From: Hyphomicrobium sp.
GTDB taxonomy: Bacteria > Pseudomonadota > Alphaproteobacteria > Rhizobiales > Hyphomicrobiaceae
Length of the DNA: 64,000 nucleotides
NCBI GenBank assembly: GCA_025351425.1
Contig: JANXVY010000040.1
Location: forward strand, 1-64,000
Direction of reading: 5' to 3'
The notes under the pieces are model-generated. The model was not told where the DNA came from, made no database searches, and saw nothing but the letters and a program-made list of their open reading frames with translations. The position numbers and the translations under genes were made by a program. Below are positions 36,827 to 46,300 of the stretch, piece after piece; positions within the stretch are counted from its first letter, which is position 1, and the number at the start of each line of letters is the position of its first letter.

Positions 36827-36979
36827 GGCGACGGCAGAACGTGCAATCTCTCGATGCTGCGTCAGGCTTGGTGTTCCCTCAGGGGTTGTTGAAAAGCGGT
36901 CTTATCCAGCCGACTGCTCGGCATTTTTAAGTGCTTTTTCCGGCCCTTTTCCGGTGCCTTTTGGGGTCCTTTTCCCCAT

Positions 36980-37051
36980 CTGCTCGCCGTCTGCTCGGCA
37001 CCTGCTCACCGTCTGCTCCGCATCTGCTCACCGTCTGCTCGCGGTCTGCTC
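36980..37051. repeat. CTGCTC short tandem repeats
   Basis: Seven CTGCTC units, some in the form CTGCTCACCGT, occur in 72 bases. The reverse complement matches the GAGCAG repeats at 33831-33880, 3 kb away. The 366-base gap 36827-37192 otherwise holds only the icd terminator. Confidence 0.7.
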
Positions 37052-37115
37052 TGTCACCTTTTCCTTGGGCTGAACGGTGATCAATTCTAGCGCCTATGCA
37101 ACTTTCGGTCACGAT

Positions 37116-37156
37116 TTGAAAAAGCAAGGCCGCTCGAATCAGGTTCGAGCGGCCTT
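37116..37156 (-). terminator. Rho-independent terminator of icd
   Basis: On the minus strand the 13-bp stem AAGGCCGCTCGAA/TTCGAGCGGCCTT is followed by GCTTTTTC. It lies 37 bases after the icd stop codon. Confidence 0.85.
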
Positions 37157-37192
37157 CAACTTCCGATGCCGTCACTCTTAATAGCGGGGCGG

Positions 37193-38404
37193 TTATGCCA
37201 TCGCCTGCTTGAGGTTCTCGTCGACCTTGTCGAGGAAGCCCGTGGTCGAGAGCCACTTCTGGTCGGGGCCGACGAGTAACGCCAGGTCCTTGGTCATGAA
37301 GCCCGCTTCCACGGTGTCGACGCACACTTTCTCAAGCGTGTTGGCGAACGCTGCCAGCTTTTCGTTGCCATCGAGTTTGGCGCGATGGGCGAGGCCGCGG
37401 GTCCAAGCGAAGATGGAGGCGATCGAGTTGGTCGAGGTTTCCTTGCCCTTCTGGTGTTCGCGATAGTGGCGCGTCACCGTGCCGTGGGCTGCTTCGGCTT
37501 CGACGGTCTTGCCGTCGGGCGACATCAGCACGCTCGTCATCAAGCCGAGCGAGCCGAAGCCCTGCGCGACCGTATCTGACTGCACGTCGCCGTCGTAGTT
37601 CTTGCACGCCCAGACGTAACCGCCCGACCACTTCATGGCGGAGGCCACCATGTCGTCGATCAAACGGTGCTCGTAGACGATCTTCTTGGCTTCGAAGGCG
37701 GCCTTGAAGTCCTTCTCGTAGACTTCCTCGAAGATGTCCTTGAAGCGGCCATCGTAGGCCTTGAGAATGGTGTTCTTGGTCGAAAGGTAGACCGGCCAGC
37801 CGCGCATCAGGCCGTAGTTCATGGACGCGTGTGCGAACTCGCGGATCGACTCGTCGAGATTATACATCGCCATCGCGACGCCTGCGCCCGGCGCGTTGTA
37901 AACTTCGCGCTCGATCACCTTGCCATCTTCGCCCACGAACTTGATCGTCAGCTTACCCTTGCCTGGGAACCTGAAGTCGGTCGCGCGGTACTGGTCGCCG
38001 AAGGCGTGGCGGCCGATCACGATCGGCTGGGTCCAGCCCGGCACGAGGCGCGGCACGTTCTTGCAGATGATGGGTTCGCGAAAGATCACGCCGCCTAAGA
38101 TGTTGCGGATCGTGCCGTTGGGCGACTTCCACATGTCCTTCAGCTTGAACTCGACGACGCGCGCTTCGTCCGGCGTGATGGTCGCGCACTTGACGGCGAC
38201 GCCGTGCTTCTTGGTCGCGTTGGCTGAATCGATCGTGACCTGATCATTGGTTGCGTCGCGGTGCTCGACGCCGAGGTCGTAGTACTCGAGGTTCAGGTCG
38301 AGATAGGGGTGAATCAGCTTGTCTTTGATCAGCTGCCAGATGATGCGGGTCATTTCATCGCCGTCCATCTCGACGACGGTGCCGGTCACTTTGATCTTAT
38401 GCAT
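37193..38404 (-). CDS. icd: NADP-dependent isocitrate dehydrogenase
   Basis: A 403-residue enzyme converting isocitrate to 2-oxoglutarate with NADPH production. The sequence [20 protein letters not shown] is typical of the eukaryotic-like (type II) homodimeric enzyme found in alphaproteobacteria. Substrate-binding residues lie in [13 protein letters not shown], metal-binding aspartates in [12 protein letters not shown], and the NADP-binding block in [12 protein letters not shown]. It has its own terminator. Confidence 0.97.
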   Translation of the reverse strand: MHKIKVTGTVVEMDGDEMTRIIWQLIKDKLIHPYLDLNLEYYDLGVEHRDATNDQVTIDSANATKKHGVAVKCATITPDEARVVEFKLKDMWKSPNGTIRNILGGVIFREPIICKNVPRLVPGWTQPIVIGRHAFGDQYRATDFRFPGKGKLTIKFVGEDGKVIEREVYNAPGAGVAMAMYNLDESIREFAHASMNYGLMRGWPVYLSTKNTILKAYDGRFKDIFEEVYEKDFKAAFEAKKIVYEHRLIDDMVASAMKWSGGYVWACKNYDGDVQSDTVAQGFGSLGLMTSVLMSPDGKTVEAEAAHGTVTRHYREHQKGKETSTNSIASIFAWTRGLAHRAKLDGNEKLAAFANTLEKVCVDTVEAGFMTKDLALLVGPDQKWLSTTGFLDKVDENLKQAMA

Positions 38405-38496
38405 GGGGGGATAAGCCTTTGGACGGTTCGTTTGTGAGACCGGCGCGGACGTTACCCGTCAGATCGCACTGCAACAAGTAGGCAAAGGGCTTAGGC

Positions 38497-38775
38497 ATGA
38501 CGCCGGGGCGCTGCATCGCCCGGGCTTGGCACATTCCCGACGTCTCCCGCAGGCGCGGGGGGGTGCCGCTTACTGACGACTGCGAGCCGTTCGTAGCGGG
38601 TGATGCCACGGTCAGCGAACGCGACGGGCATTTCAAGGTCGTCGCAGGCGGACGCGTCATCGCCGATTCGGGCGCCAACCGGGCCGACGCCGAGCGGGTC
38701 GTCGGGGCCGTATCACACTACCAGCTCTCGAACCAGTGCACCCTCGGCGACGGCTTGGGTTATTGGCGGCGTTAG
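38497..38775 (+). CDS. Hypothetical protein
   Basis: A 92-residue protein, divergent from icd. The middle reads VSERDGHFKVVAGGRVIADS and the end RVVGAVSHYQLSNQCTLGDG. The pattern of a short beta-hairpin domain followed by a helix and an xxQCxxG ending resembles uncharacterised small Hyphomicrobiales proteins as I remember them; this is not a firm family assignment. Confidence 0.5.
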   Translation: MTPGRCIARAWHIPDVSRRRGGVPLTDDCEPFVAGDATVSERDGHFKVVAGGRVIADSGANRADAERVVGAVSHYQLSNQCTLGDGLGYWRR

Positions 38776-38863
38776 GACTGCTTCGCATTCGGCGGTGGTG
38801 AGGTTGACGGCGAAGGCTGCGCCTCGTAGCGATGGCAGGAAACCGTTTTGAAAGGTTATCTTG

Positions 38864-39100
38864 ATGCCGATGGCCGCACACGAAATCGAAGCCCTGATCA
38901 AGGCCAAGTTCCCCGACGCGCAGGTACAACTGACCGATCTGGCTGGCGACAACGACCATTGGGAGGCCCAGGTGGTCACCTCAGCCTTTGCTGGCAAATC
39001 CCGCGTGCAACAACATCAGATGGTCTATGAGGCCCTCGGCGGCCGCATGGGCGGCGTGCTCCACGCCTTGAAGCTGACCACCGCCGTGGCCAAGGGGTGA
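38864..39100 (+). CDS. bolA: BolA family protein
   Basis: A 78-residue BolA/IbaG-type protein. The start at 38864 has AAAGG nine bases upstream; ATG at 38870 and TTG at 38861 are alternatives. Key features are [20 protein letters not shown], the BolA loop histidine in NDHWEAQVV, and the helix [16 protein letters not shown]. BolA proteins form [2Fe-2S]-bridged complexes with monothiol glutaredoxins, and grxD is the next gene. Confidence 0.93.
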   Translation: MPMAAHEIEALIKAKFPDAQVQLTDLAGDNDHWEAQVVTSAFAGKSRVQQHQMVYEALGGRMGGVLHALKLTTAVAKG

Positions 39101-39182
39101 CCCCGACCCCGGACTTGACTTAAGCCCAACGCCCGCCACATCTTGCCGGCAACGTCCGCCATCTCAGCCAAGGATCCCTCCC

Positions 39183-39539
39183 ATGACCGCCGCCCACCCC
39201 GACCAACAGAAAGTGCACGACTGGATCGCCAAGACGATCGCCAACAACGACGTCGTGCTGTTCATGAAGGGCACCGCCATGGGTCCGCAGTGCGGATTTT
39301 CGGCCCAGGTTGCGCAGATGCTCGCCCATCTCGGCGTGCCCTACAAGGACGTGAACGTGCTCGACGACATGGGCATCCGCGACGGCATCAAGGCATTTTC
39401 CAACTGGCCGACGATTCCGCAGCTCTACGTCAAGGGCGAGTTCATCGGCGGTTGCGACATCGTGCGCGAAATGTTCCAGGCCGGCGAATTGCACGCCTTG
39501 ATCCACGACAAGGGCATCGCGCACACGGCCCACGCGTGA
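39183..39539 (+). CDS. grxD: Monothiol glutaredoxin Grx4
   Basis: A 118-residue glutaredoxin with the monothiol CGFS active site at Cys37 ([13 protein letters not shown]), preceded by [30 protein letters not shown] holds the cis-proline and glutathione site. It carries and transfers [2Fe-2S] clusters with BolA. The stop overlaps the start of the next gene by four bases. Confidence 0.96.
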   Translation: MTAAHPDQQKVHDWIAKTIANNDVVLFMKGTAMGPQCGFSAQVAQMLAHLGVPYKDVNVLDDMGIRDGIKAFSNWPTIPQLYVKGEFIGGCDIVREMFQAGELHALIHDKGIAHTAHA

Positions 39540-40156
39540 TCCTCGCACGAGCCCTCCGCTATGCCTGCGCTGCCGCTTCCACCGGTTGCTTGCTCGTTTG
39601 CGAGCCGGCGCTGGCGGACGACGCAGGCGCGGTGCTCGCCCGTTTTTCCGCGTGCAAGGCCGATTTCTTTCCGTATCTGGAGCAGAACGCGAAGGCGCTC
39701 GGGCCGGCCAGCGTGCATGAGTCGCCGGTCTCCGATCCCTCGCAGACGGGGGCTGCCCTGTTGGCTGCGCCCATCGAAGTCCAAGGCCTCCACGTCACCG
39801 GCTTCACTCAGGGCGCGCCGCCGCCCGGCAGCCGGAAGCCTTACTATCACTGGGGCTTTCAGGTGACTGAAGCGCCGCTGGCCGCCGTCACCGCGATCAC
39901 GCAATTCACGCCTACGGCTGCGTTCCGCGAGCGGCGCGGCGACTACGGATGGGTGATGGAGCTGGAGCCCGAGTGGAAGACGCAGGGCGACGGCACTTCA
40001 ATCGAACATCGTTCGCCCACGCGCATGATGCTCGTGCGTCCGTCGCGCGATCCGGCGGTGCCCGGCAGCTCGATCGAATGCGGCGTGATGGCCTCGCAGA
40101 TGGGCGAGCACGAGATACTTCCCAAGGTTTCCGTGATGTTCGGCGCGGTCCATTAA
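39536..40156 (+). CDS. Exported protein of unknown function
   Basis: A 206-residue protein with a GTG start that overlaps the grxD stop (GTGA). A signal peptide ([19 protein letters not shown]) is followed by a beta-rich domain: [20 protein letters not shown], then [19 protein letters not shown] and [10 protein letters not shown]. No family is recognised. The overlap suggests cotranscription with bolA-grxD, but no functional link is apparent. Confidence 0.7.
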   Translation: MILARALRYACAAASTGCLLVCEPALADDAGAVLARFSACKADFFPYLEQNAKALGPASVHESPVSDPSQTGAALLAAPIEVQGLHVTGFTQGAPPPGSRKPYYHWGFQVTEAPLAAVTAITQFTPTAAFRERRGDYGWVMELEPEWKTQGDGTSIEHRSPTRMMLVRPSRDPAVPGSSIECGVMASQMGEHEILPKVSVMFGAVH

Positions 40157-40173
40157 GGCAGGCTGAGGGTCTC

Positions 40174-41235
40174 ATGCGGCTTGGCGGGCGGCGATTTCTT
40201 CTGAGCCTTGCCATCCTGTCGGCGAGCGTGTGTCTCGCACTCGGTATTTCGCTGCCCATCATCAAGCTCACCAAATACGTGTTCTGGTCGACCGACCATT
40301 CCCTGCTCTCGACCGTGCAGGAGCTGTTCAACGATGGGCAGATGTTCCTCGGCTCGATGATCCTCGTGTTTTCGATCGTGCTGCCCGTAGTCAAGCTTTT
40401 GTACCTGCTGCTGGTGTCGACGCTGCCGGCCGCCGAGATCATGCGCCAACGCCGCCAATTGCGCGCGCTCGAGTGGCTCGGCAAATGGTCCATGCACGAT
40501 GTGCTGGTGCTGGCGCTGACAATCTTCTTCATCAAGAGCCAGGGCGTCTATGACGCTGCGAGCCTGTCGGGCGTCTACTTCTTCACCGCGGCCGTCATGC
40601 TGATGATCCTGTCGTATGCGTGGCTGCGGATGGACGCCGCCAGCGGGCAGGCCGTGCTGCCCGAGCCCGACCTTGCAGACCTGAAGCCCGTGTCCGCTTT
40701 TCGCAATTTCGTGCTGAGCTTCCTCATCATCATCGCGACCGTGTTCTTCGCGCTCGGCGTCATTCTGCCGGTCATTCAGTTCACGACCATTTACGTGTGG
40801 ACCGACAAGCACTCGATTGCGACCATCATCTACGCGCTCTACCAGAACCAGGAGTACTTCCTGTGCGCGGTCGTGTTTGCGGTCTCGATCTTCTTTCCGT
40901 TCCTCAAGCTGCTGTATCTGCTGACGCTCGTCACGTCGCCCGATCTGTCGAGCGAGTTCCGGGCCCGCTCGATCGCCACCATGGAGTGGCTGGGGCGCTA
41001 TTCCATGACCGACGTGATGGTGCTCGCCTTGATGATTTTCTACGTCAACTCGTCGGGCTATACGACGGCGTCGGTTCTCCCCGGCGTGTACTTCTTTGCG
41101 GCCTCCGCCATCATCACAATGCTCGCTTACGGGTGGGCCAACACCGTGCCCGCGCGCCGCGTCACCACCGGTTCCGCCAGGGGGCCAATGGTGCTTGTGA
41201 AGCCTGGCGGCAAGGGCAACCGGACCGCGGCCTAA
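40174..41235 (+). CDS. PqiA-like (paraquat-inducible protein A) membrane protein
   Basis: A 353-residue inner-membrane protein made of two similar halves, each with about four membrane helices. Each half has the PqiA pattern: a lumenal loop, then VLPVVKLLYLLLVS or FFPFLKLLYLLTLV, then WLGKWSMHDVLVLAL or WLGRYSMTDVMVLAL. The zinc-ribbon cysteines of classical PqiA are absent. PqiA partners MCE-domain proteins in envelope lipid transport; none is nearby. It follows the exported protein by 17 bases. Confidence 0.88.
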   Translation: MRLGGRRFLLSLAILSASVCLALGISLPIIKLTKYVFWSTDHSLLSTVQELFNDGQMFLGSMILVFSIVLPVVKLLYLLLVSTLPAAEIMRQRRQLRALEWLGKWSMHDVLVLALTIFFIKSQGVYDAASLSGVYFFTAAVMLMILSYAWLRMDAASGQAVLPEPDLADLKPVSAFRNFVLSFLIIIATVFFALGVILPVIQFTTIYVWTDKHSIATIIYALYQNQEYFLCAVVFAVSIFFPFLKLLYLLTLVTSPDLSSEFRARSIATMEWLGRYSMTDVMVLALMIFYVNSSGYTTASVLPGVYFFAASAIITMLAYGWANTVPARRVTTGSARGPMVLVKPGGKGNRTAA

Positions 41236-41260
41236 TCCCACTTTCGAACAGGAGATCAAC

Positions 41261-41773
41261 GTGAAAGCCGATGACCTGCGGGCGCTTCAGGCGCCCATCA
41301 AGGAAAAATACAAGACGGACGCCAAGGCGGCACTTGTCACCTTGCGGGCGAAGGGGTCGATCGACGACCAGAAACTGACTTGCAAGGTCGAGACCGGGCG
41401 CGCCATTGCCGAAGCGGGGCTGCACCCCGCAACCGGGGGGTCCGGGCTCGAGCTGTGCTCGGGCGACATGCTGCTCGAGGCGCTCGTCGCCTGCGCGGGC
41501 GTCACGCTCAAGGCGGTCGCAACCGCAATCGAGGTTCATCTCAAGGAGGCGTTCGTTTTCGCCGAGGGCGATCTCGATTTCCGCGGCACGCTCGGGGTTG
41601 AAAAAACCGCCAGCGTGGGCTTCCAAGCGATCCGGCTGAGGTTCGAGATCACGTCCGACGCGCCGACGGAAAAAATCGACCAGCTCCTCAAGTTGACCGA
41701 GCGCTACTGCGTCGTGTTCCAGACGCTCGCCAAACCGCCAGCCGTTTCGGTCAGTGTGCATACGGCTGCGTGA
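41261..41773 (+). CDS. OsmC family protein
   Basis: A 170-residue protein with a GTG start and AGGAG upstream. The OsmC fold is indicated by SGLELCSGDMLLEALVACAG with one conserved Cys and by KLTERYCVVFQTLAKPP with the second Cys. OsmC-type proteins reduce organic hydroperoxides through this Cys pair. It is the last gene of the bolA-to-osmC run, followed by a terminator about 110 bases later. Confidence 0.88.
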   Translation: MKADDLRALQAPIKEKYKTDAKAALVTLRAKGSIDDQKLTCKVETGRAIAEAGLHPATGGSGLELCSGDMLLEALVACAGVTLKAVATAIEVHLKEAFVFAEGDLDFRGTLGVEKTASVGFQAIRLRFEITSDAPTEKIDQLLKLTERYCVVFQTLAKPPAVSVSVHTAA

Positions 41774-41882
41774 CGGCGTCGCTTAGTCGAAGTGATTAGG
41801 GAATCCGGTTTTCAGAATTGCTATCGTGTTCGTTGCGGCGTCATGGTCTCCTTTGGCGCTGCAACCCGCATTGTAGCCTTGT

Positions 41883-41929
41883 GCCGGACAATGTGAGAAT
41901 CCGCTATCTTCGTTGTCCGGCGCTTTTTT
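41883..41929 (+). terminator. Rho-independent terminator
   Basis: The stem GCCGGACAA/TTGTCCGGC with a 21-base loop is followed by GCTTTTTT. It ends the rightward run ending in the osmC-like gene. The rest of the 372-base gap to 42145 is AT-richer and probably contains the actP-operon promoter. Confidence 0.75.
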
Positions 41930-42145
41930 GTGGTGCGCGTGCTCTCTTGCGTCAGGAAGCTGCGAAACACCGAACTGGAATCGTCGAGGGGCGCAGACGA
42001 TCACAATCACGCATCACCGACTTCAATCAACAAGAGCTCCGCAGACCGAATACCGCTCACGTCAGTGTTTATTGGTCCGCATAATCGAGCCAGCAGCCGC
42101 ATGAAATGCGGCCGTTTCAATCAGCCCATCGGGAGGGAACACAAA

Positions 42146-42463
42146 ATGTCACTTGAAAAGGACGCGTTGACAGCACGCGTCAAGGCCGATCCAAAATTCC
42201 AGGAGCTCGTGCGCAAGCGCACCTTCTTCGCCTGGACACTCGCACTCATGATGGTCGCAATCTATTTCGGCTTCGTGCTGACCATCGCCTTCAACAAGCA
42301 GATACTCGGCCAATCGCTAGCAGGTGGCGTCACCACCGTCGGGATACCCGTCGGGCTCGGCGTTATTATTTCCGCCTTCGTTCTGACCGGTATCTACGTG
42401 GTTCGCGCCAATTCCGGTTTCGACGAATTGACGAAACAAATTGTCGAGAAGGCGAAATTGTAA
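42146..42463 (+). CDS. DUF485 membrane protein, ActP partner
   Basis: A 105-residue protein with GGGAGG upstream. The DUF485 pattern is visible: [20 protein letters not shown], a membrane helix, and [18 protein letters not shown] followed by [13 protein letters not shown]. Genes for this family almost always precede actP. The stop and the actP start overlap by one base (TAATG), so translation is coupled. Confidence 0.92.
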   Translation: MSLEKDALTARVKADPKFQELVRKRTFFAWTLALMMVAIYFGFVLTIAFNKQILGQSLAGGVTTVGIPVGLGVIISAFVLTGIYVVRANSGFDELTKQIVEKAKL

Positions 42464-44175
42464 TGGTTAGACAACTTATTCGATCGCTTGGCCGCTCGGC
42501 GTTTGCGCTGACCGTGCTTGGCTCTTCCGCCGCGTTTGCGGCGGGCGCCGCCGAAGTTTCCGGTAAATCCGACATCAATTACGAAGCCATCGGCATGTTC
42601 CTGGCGTTCGTCCTCATGACGCTCGGTATCACCAAGTGGGCGGCCGGCCGCACCAAATCCGCGTCCGACTTCTACGCAGCCGGCGGCGGCATCACAGGCT
42701 TCCAGAATGGTCTTGCGATCGCCGGCGACTATATGTCGGCTGCATCGTTCCTCGGCATCTCGGGTCTCGTGTTCGCCAATGGCTACGATGGCCTCATCTA
42801 CTCGGTCGGTTGGCTCGTCGGCTGGCCGGTGATCCTGTTCCTGATCGCAGAACGGCTGCGTAACCTCGGCAAGTTCACCTTCGCCGACGTCGCCGCCTTC
42901 CGTCTCGACGCGACCCGCATCCGCATCCTGTCGGCCACCGGTACGCTGGTCGTCGTCGCGTTCTACCTGATCGCCCAGATGGTCGGCGCCGGCAAGCTCA
43001 TCCAGCTGCTGTTTGGCCTCGAATACCTGCACGCGGTCGTCATCGTCGGTTGCCTCATGATCGTCTACGTGGCGTTCGGCGGCATGGTCGCAACGACCTG
43101 GGTGCAGATCATCAAAGCCTGCCTGCTGCTCGGCGGCGCTAGCTTCATGGCATTCATGGTGCTCGCCAAGTTCGGCTTCTCGCCCGAAGCGATGTTCAAG
43201 CGGGCGACCGAGATCCATCCCAAGGGCCTCGCGATCATGGCACCCGGCGCCCTGATCAAGGACCCGATCTCGACCATCTCGCTCGGCCTTGCCTTGATGT
43301 TCGGCACCGCCGGCCTGCCGCACATCCTGATGCGCTTCTTCACGGTCTCGGACGCCAAGGAAGCCCGCAAGTCGGTGTTCTACGCCACCGGCTTTATCGG
43401 CTACTTCTACATCCTGACCTTCATCATCGGCTTTGGCGCCATCACGCTGCTGCTGCAGGACCCGGCCTTCTTCAAGGCCGGTGCCGTGATCGGGGCCAAT
43501 GGCAGTTACTCGCCGGCTGACATGATCGGTACGGGCAACATGTCCGCCATCCATCTGTCGAAGGCGGTTGGCGGCTCGTGGTTCCTCGGCTTCATCTCGG
43601 CGGTGGCGTTCGCGACCATCCTCGCGGTCGTCGCCGGGCTGACGCTCGCTGGTGCGACCGCCATCAGCCACGACCTCTACGCCTCCGTCATCGCCAAGGG
43701 TCATACCAACGAAGAGCGCGAAGTGAACATCTCGAAGGCGTCGGCCGTGGTCATCGGCATTATCGCCATCGGCCTTGGCTACATGTTCGAGAAGATCAAC
43801 GTCGCCTTCATGGTGGGCCTCGCGTTCGCCGTGGCGGCCAGCTGCAACTTCCCAGTTCTCGCCATGAGCACGTTCTGGCGCGGCACCACCACCACCGGCG
43901 CGCTGATTGGCGGGTTCCTCGGGCTGATCAGCTCGGCGACGCTCGTCGTGCTTTCGCCCGGCGTCTGGGAAGCCACGCTCGGCTATCCCAAAGGTTCGGC
44001 ACTGTTCCCCTACGACAACCCGGCGCTGTTCTCGATGAGCATCGCGTTCTTCGGCATCTGGCTGTTCTCGGTGCTTGACGGCAGCGAGCGGGCACAGAAG
44101 GAACGCGCCGCGTTCGACGCGCAGTACGTTCGTTCGGAAACGGGCATCGGGGCTTCCGGCGCCGTGTCGCACTGA
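42463..44175 (+). CDS. actP: Cation/acetate symporter ActP
   Basis: A 570-residue member of the sodium:solute symporter family that takes up acetate and other short monocarboxylates. An N-terminal signal-like segment ([18 protein letters not shown]) precedes about 13 membrane helices. Motifs include [35 protein letters not shown] and [16 protein letters not shown]. The gene is cotranscribed with DUF485 upstream and perhaps with the signalling and exonuclease genes downstream, though a repeat element intervenes. Confidence 0.95.
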   Translation: MVRQLIRSLGRSAFALTVLGSSAAFAAGAAEVSGKSDINYEAIGMFLAFVLMTLGITKWAAGRTKSASDFYAAGGGITGFQNGLAIAGDYMSAASFLGISGLVFANGYDGLIYSVGWLVGWPVILFLIAERLRNLGKFTFADVAAFRLDATRIRILSATGTLVVVAFYLIAQMVGAGKLIQLLFGLEYLHAVVIVGCLMIVYVAFGGMVATTWVQIIKACLLLGGASFMAFMVLAKFGFSPEAMFKRATEIHPKGLAIMAPGALIKDPISTISLGLALMFGTAGLPHILMRFFTVSDAKEARKSVFYATGFIGYFYILTFIIGFGAITLLLQDPAFFKAGAVIGANGSYSPADMIGTGNMSAIHLSKAVGGSWFLGFISAVAFATILAVVAGLTLAGATAISHDLYASVIAKGHTNEEREVNISKASAVVIGIIAIGLGYMFEKINVAFMVGLAFAVAASCNFPVLAMSTFWRGTTTTGALIGGFLGLISSATLVVLSPGVWEATLGYPKGSALFPYDNPALFSMSIAFFGIWLFSVLDGSERAQKERAAFDAQYVRSETGIGASGAVSH

Positions 44176-44224
44176 TCCAGATCATGGCGGACCCCGCGTC
44201 AGCCATGTTCATGACCTAAAGGAT

Positions 44225-44253
44225 GCGGCCGGCCCTTTGCGGGGACCGGCCGC
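44225..44253 (+). terminator. Hairpin after actP
   Basis: The stem GCGGCCGG/CCGGCCGC lies 50 bases after the actP stop, without a T-run. It may weaken read-through into the next gene. Confidence 0.45.
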
Positions 44254-44279
44254 AGTCGTGATATCGCTATTCGTGTTCG

Positions 44280-44444
44280 CTAGGGTCGATCCGGTTTTAA
44301 TTGAATCATGGAACGACCCTAGTTCCTTGTTTTGTCGTGCTTCTTTTAGGGAAATCCGCACCACACTTTTCCCGGAAGCACTCTCTATTCCTGGTCGTGC
44401 TTCTTTTAAGCAAAACCGCTACACACTTTTCCCGGAAGCACTCT
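44280..44444. repeat. Composite palindromic element (A + B + B)
   Basis: Unit A (44280-44322) is a hairpin bounded by CTAGGGTCG and CGACCCTAG. Two direct copies of unit B follow (44334-44384 and 44394-44444), each GTCGTGCTTCTTTTA to CCCGGAAGCACTCT. The same units occur inverted at 7775-7877. The element separates actP from the downstream gene. Confidence 0.88.
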
Positions 44445-44469
44445 ATCCGTGCAGCCAGAGACGGTGCCG

Positions 44470-46290
44470 ATGCCCCAAGCCTTCGATGCCCAGAACCCGC
44501 CGTTTGACCGGCTCACGCACGCGGAGGCGGCCGAACTCAGGTCCCAGCTCGATATCGGCTACTGGCCGCCGGGCGAGACCATCATCGGCGTGGGTCAGCC
44601 TGCCGGCTATCTCCACGTCGTGATCAAGGGCTCGGTCGAGGAGCGCGACGGTGAGGAGGTCGAGAATATCCTGCGCTTCAAGGACAGTTTCGATGCGCGC
44701 GCGCTCGTCCATGGCGCGGCCGGCGCCAGCTTCGTCGCGGCCGAGGAAACGCTATGCTACCTTGCCCCCAAGGACGTGGTGCTCGACCTCATCAAGCGCA
44801 ATCCGGGTTTTGCCGCCTTCTTCTACTCCGAGCTGTCGCGCAAGCTGACAGGCTATGCGAGCGGGCCTGAAGGTTCGGGCGGCGTCGAGCAGGTGTTGCG
44901 GGCGCGCGTCAAGGAAGCGCGGCTGCATGCGGCGTTTTTCATCGATGCGGGTGCGACGATTGCCGAGACGGGCAAGGCGATGTCGGAGCGCGACAGCAAC
45001 GCGCTGTTCGTGCGCGATGGCGACCGTGTCGGAATCGTCACGGGGATGAACCTCTCCAAAGCCGCCGTGTTGATGGCGCTGCCGCTCACGACTCCGATCC
45101 GCGATATCACCCACTTCCAGATCCACTCCGTGGATGAGGACGACTTCATCTTCGAGGCGTTGATCAAAATGACGCGCCACAACAAGCGGCGCCTCGCAGT
45201 CACCTCGGGGAGAACTTTTGTCGGCATTCTCGAAGACATCGACATTCTCGGCCTGGTCGCTGGCAACTCGCAGCTGATCCCTGGGCGGATCGACCGGGCG
45301 CGCAGTGTCGACGACCTGGAGCTACCGGCGCGCGATATCCAGGCCCAGGTCGAGCGGCTGCACAAGCAAGGCGTCAAGGTCGAGGTCATCGCCGAAATCA
45401 CGTCGGACTTGAACCGGGCGCTGTTTGCGAAATTGTATGATCTCATCGCGCCAGCCTCGATCAAGGAGGCGGGCTGTCTCATCGTCATGGGGTCGGAGGG
45501 GCGCGGCGAGCAGACTGTGCGCACTGATCAGGACAACGGCCTGCTGCTCGACCGGCCGGTGCCTGCCGAAGACCTCGCGAAATTCCGCGTCGACTTCACC
45601 GCGGCGCTGGAAAAATTCGGCTTTCCGCCGTGCCCCGGCAACGTCATGGTCCGCAATCCCCAATGGTCGCAGACGGTCGAGGACTTCAACCGCCAGCTCA
45701 AGAGCTGGGTGCTGACGCCCGACGAGTTCAGCGCCATGAACCTCGGTATTTTCTACGACGCCATCGCGGTGACGGGTCGCGGCGAGCTGCTGGAAACAGC
45801 CAAGACCGCGCTGTCCGAGCTGATGCGCGGGGAAAGCGCCTATCTCGCGCGCTTTGCCAAGGCCATCGATCAGTTCGAGGATGCGAGTGCGGGCATGCTG
45901 ACATCGTTGATGGCGACCGTTGGCGTCGCCTCGGATGCCATTCACATCAAGAAGTCCGGCACTTTCCCGATCGTCCACGGCGTGCGGGTGATCTCGATTG
46001 ATCGCAATGTGCATGCCGCCTCCACGATGGGACGGCTCGACGAGCTGGGTGCGCAATCGATCCTCAGCGACGACATGGTGCGCGATCTCAAGAGCGCGCT
46101 CTCCTATCTGATGGAAGTCCGCCTGCGCTCCCAGCTCACATCGATTCGCACCGGGCGGCACGAGGAGGAGGCCATCGTGCGTCTCAGCGAACTCAGTACG
46201 CGCGACCGCGATCTGCTGCGCGAGGCGCTCAAGGTCGTGAAAAAGTTCAAGGAAATCGTGCGCTCCCGCTATCACCTCGCGATGCTCTGA
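44470..46290 (+). CDS. cNMP-binding / CBS / DUF294 nucleotidyltransferase-like protein
   Basis: A protein of 606 residues (613 if the GTG at 44449 is used). Domains in order: a cyclic-nucleotide-binding-like domain (about 20-130, PPGETIIGVGQPAGYLHVV), a CBS pair (about 155-270, VRDGDRVGIVTGMNLSKAAV), and a DUF294 nucleotidyltransferase-like domain (about 310-450) with GSEGRGEQTVRTDQDNGLLL, which keeps the GS and DxD-like positions. A C-terminal DUF294_C helical domain follows. This architecture accompanies actP and an exonuclease in many proteobacteria; its reaction is unknown. Confidence 0.9.
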   Translation: MPQAFDAQNPPFDRLTHAEAAELRSQLDIGYWPPGETIIGVGQPAGYLHVVIKGSVEERDGEEVENILRFKDSFDARALVHGAAGASFVAAEETLCYLAPKDVVLDLIKRNPGFAAFFYSELSRKLTGYASGPEGSGGVEQVLRARVKEARLHAAFFIDAGATIAETGKAMSERDSNALFVRDGDRVGIVTGMNLSKAAVLMALPLTTPIRDITHFQIHSVDEDDFIFEALIKMTRHNKRRLAVTSGRTFVGILEDIDILGLVAGNSQLIPGRIDRARSVDDLELPARDIQAQVERLHKQGVKVEVIAEITSDLNRALFAKLYDLIAPASIKEAGCLIVMGSEGRGEQTVRTDQDNGLLLDRPVPAEDLAKFRVDFTAALEKFGFPPCPGNVMVRNPQWSQTVEDFNRQLKSWVLTPDEFSAMNLGIFYDAIAVTGRGELLETAKTALSELMRGESAYLARFAKAIDQFEDASAGMLTSLMATVGVASDAIHIKKSGTFPIVHGVRVISIDRNVHAASTMGRLDELGAQSILSDDMVRDLKSALSYLMEVRLRSQLTSIRTGRHEEEAIVRLSELSTRDRDLLREALKVVKKFKEIVRSRYHLAML

Positions 46291-46300
46291 GAGGTCTGTG

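Noticed and set aside
36980-37051. Possible CRISPR array (regular CTGCTC units)
   Set aside because: Units are only about 11 bp, without unique spacers, and no cas gene is present. It is a simple tandem repeat.
42394-44172. A 592-codon open frame on the minus strand
   Set aside because: It is the exact antisense of actP, is extremely Arg/Glu/Asp/His-rich and has no recognisable domain. It is a by-product of GC-rich codon usage.
44280-44444. Insertion sequence or transposon
   Set aside because: The region is made of short palindromic units with no transposase and no target-site duplication that I can see. Treated as dispersed repeats.
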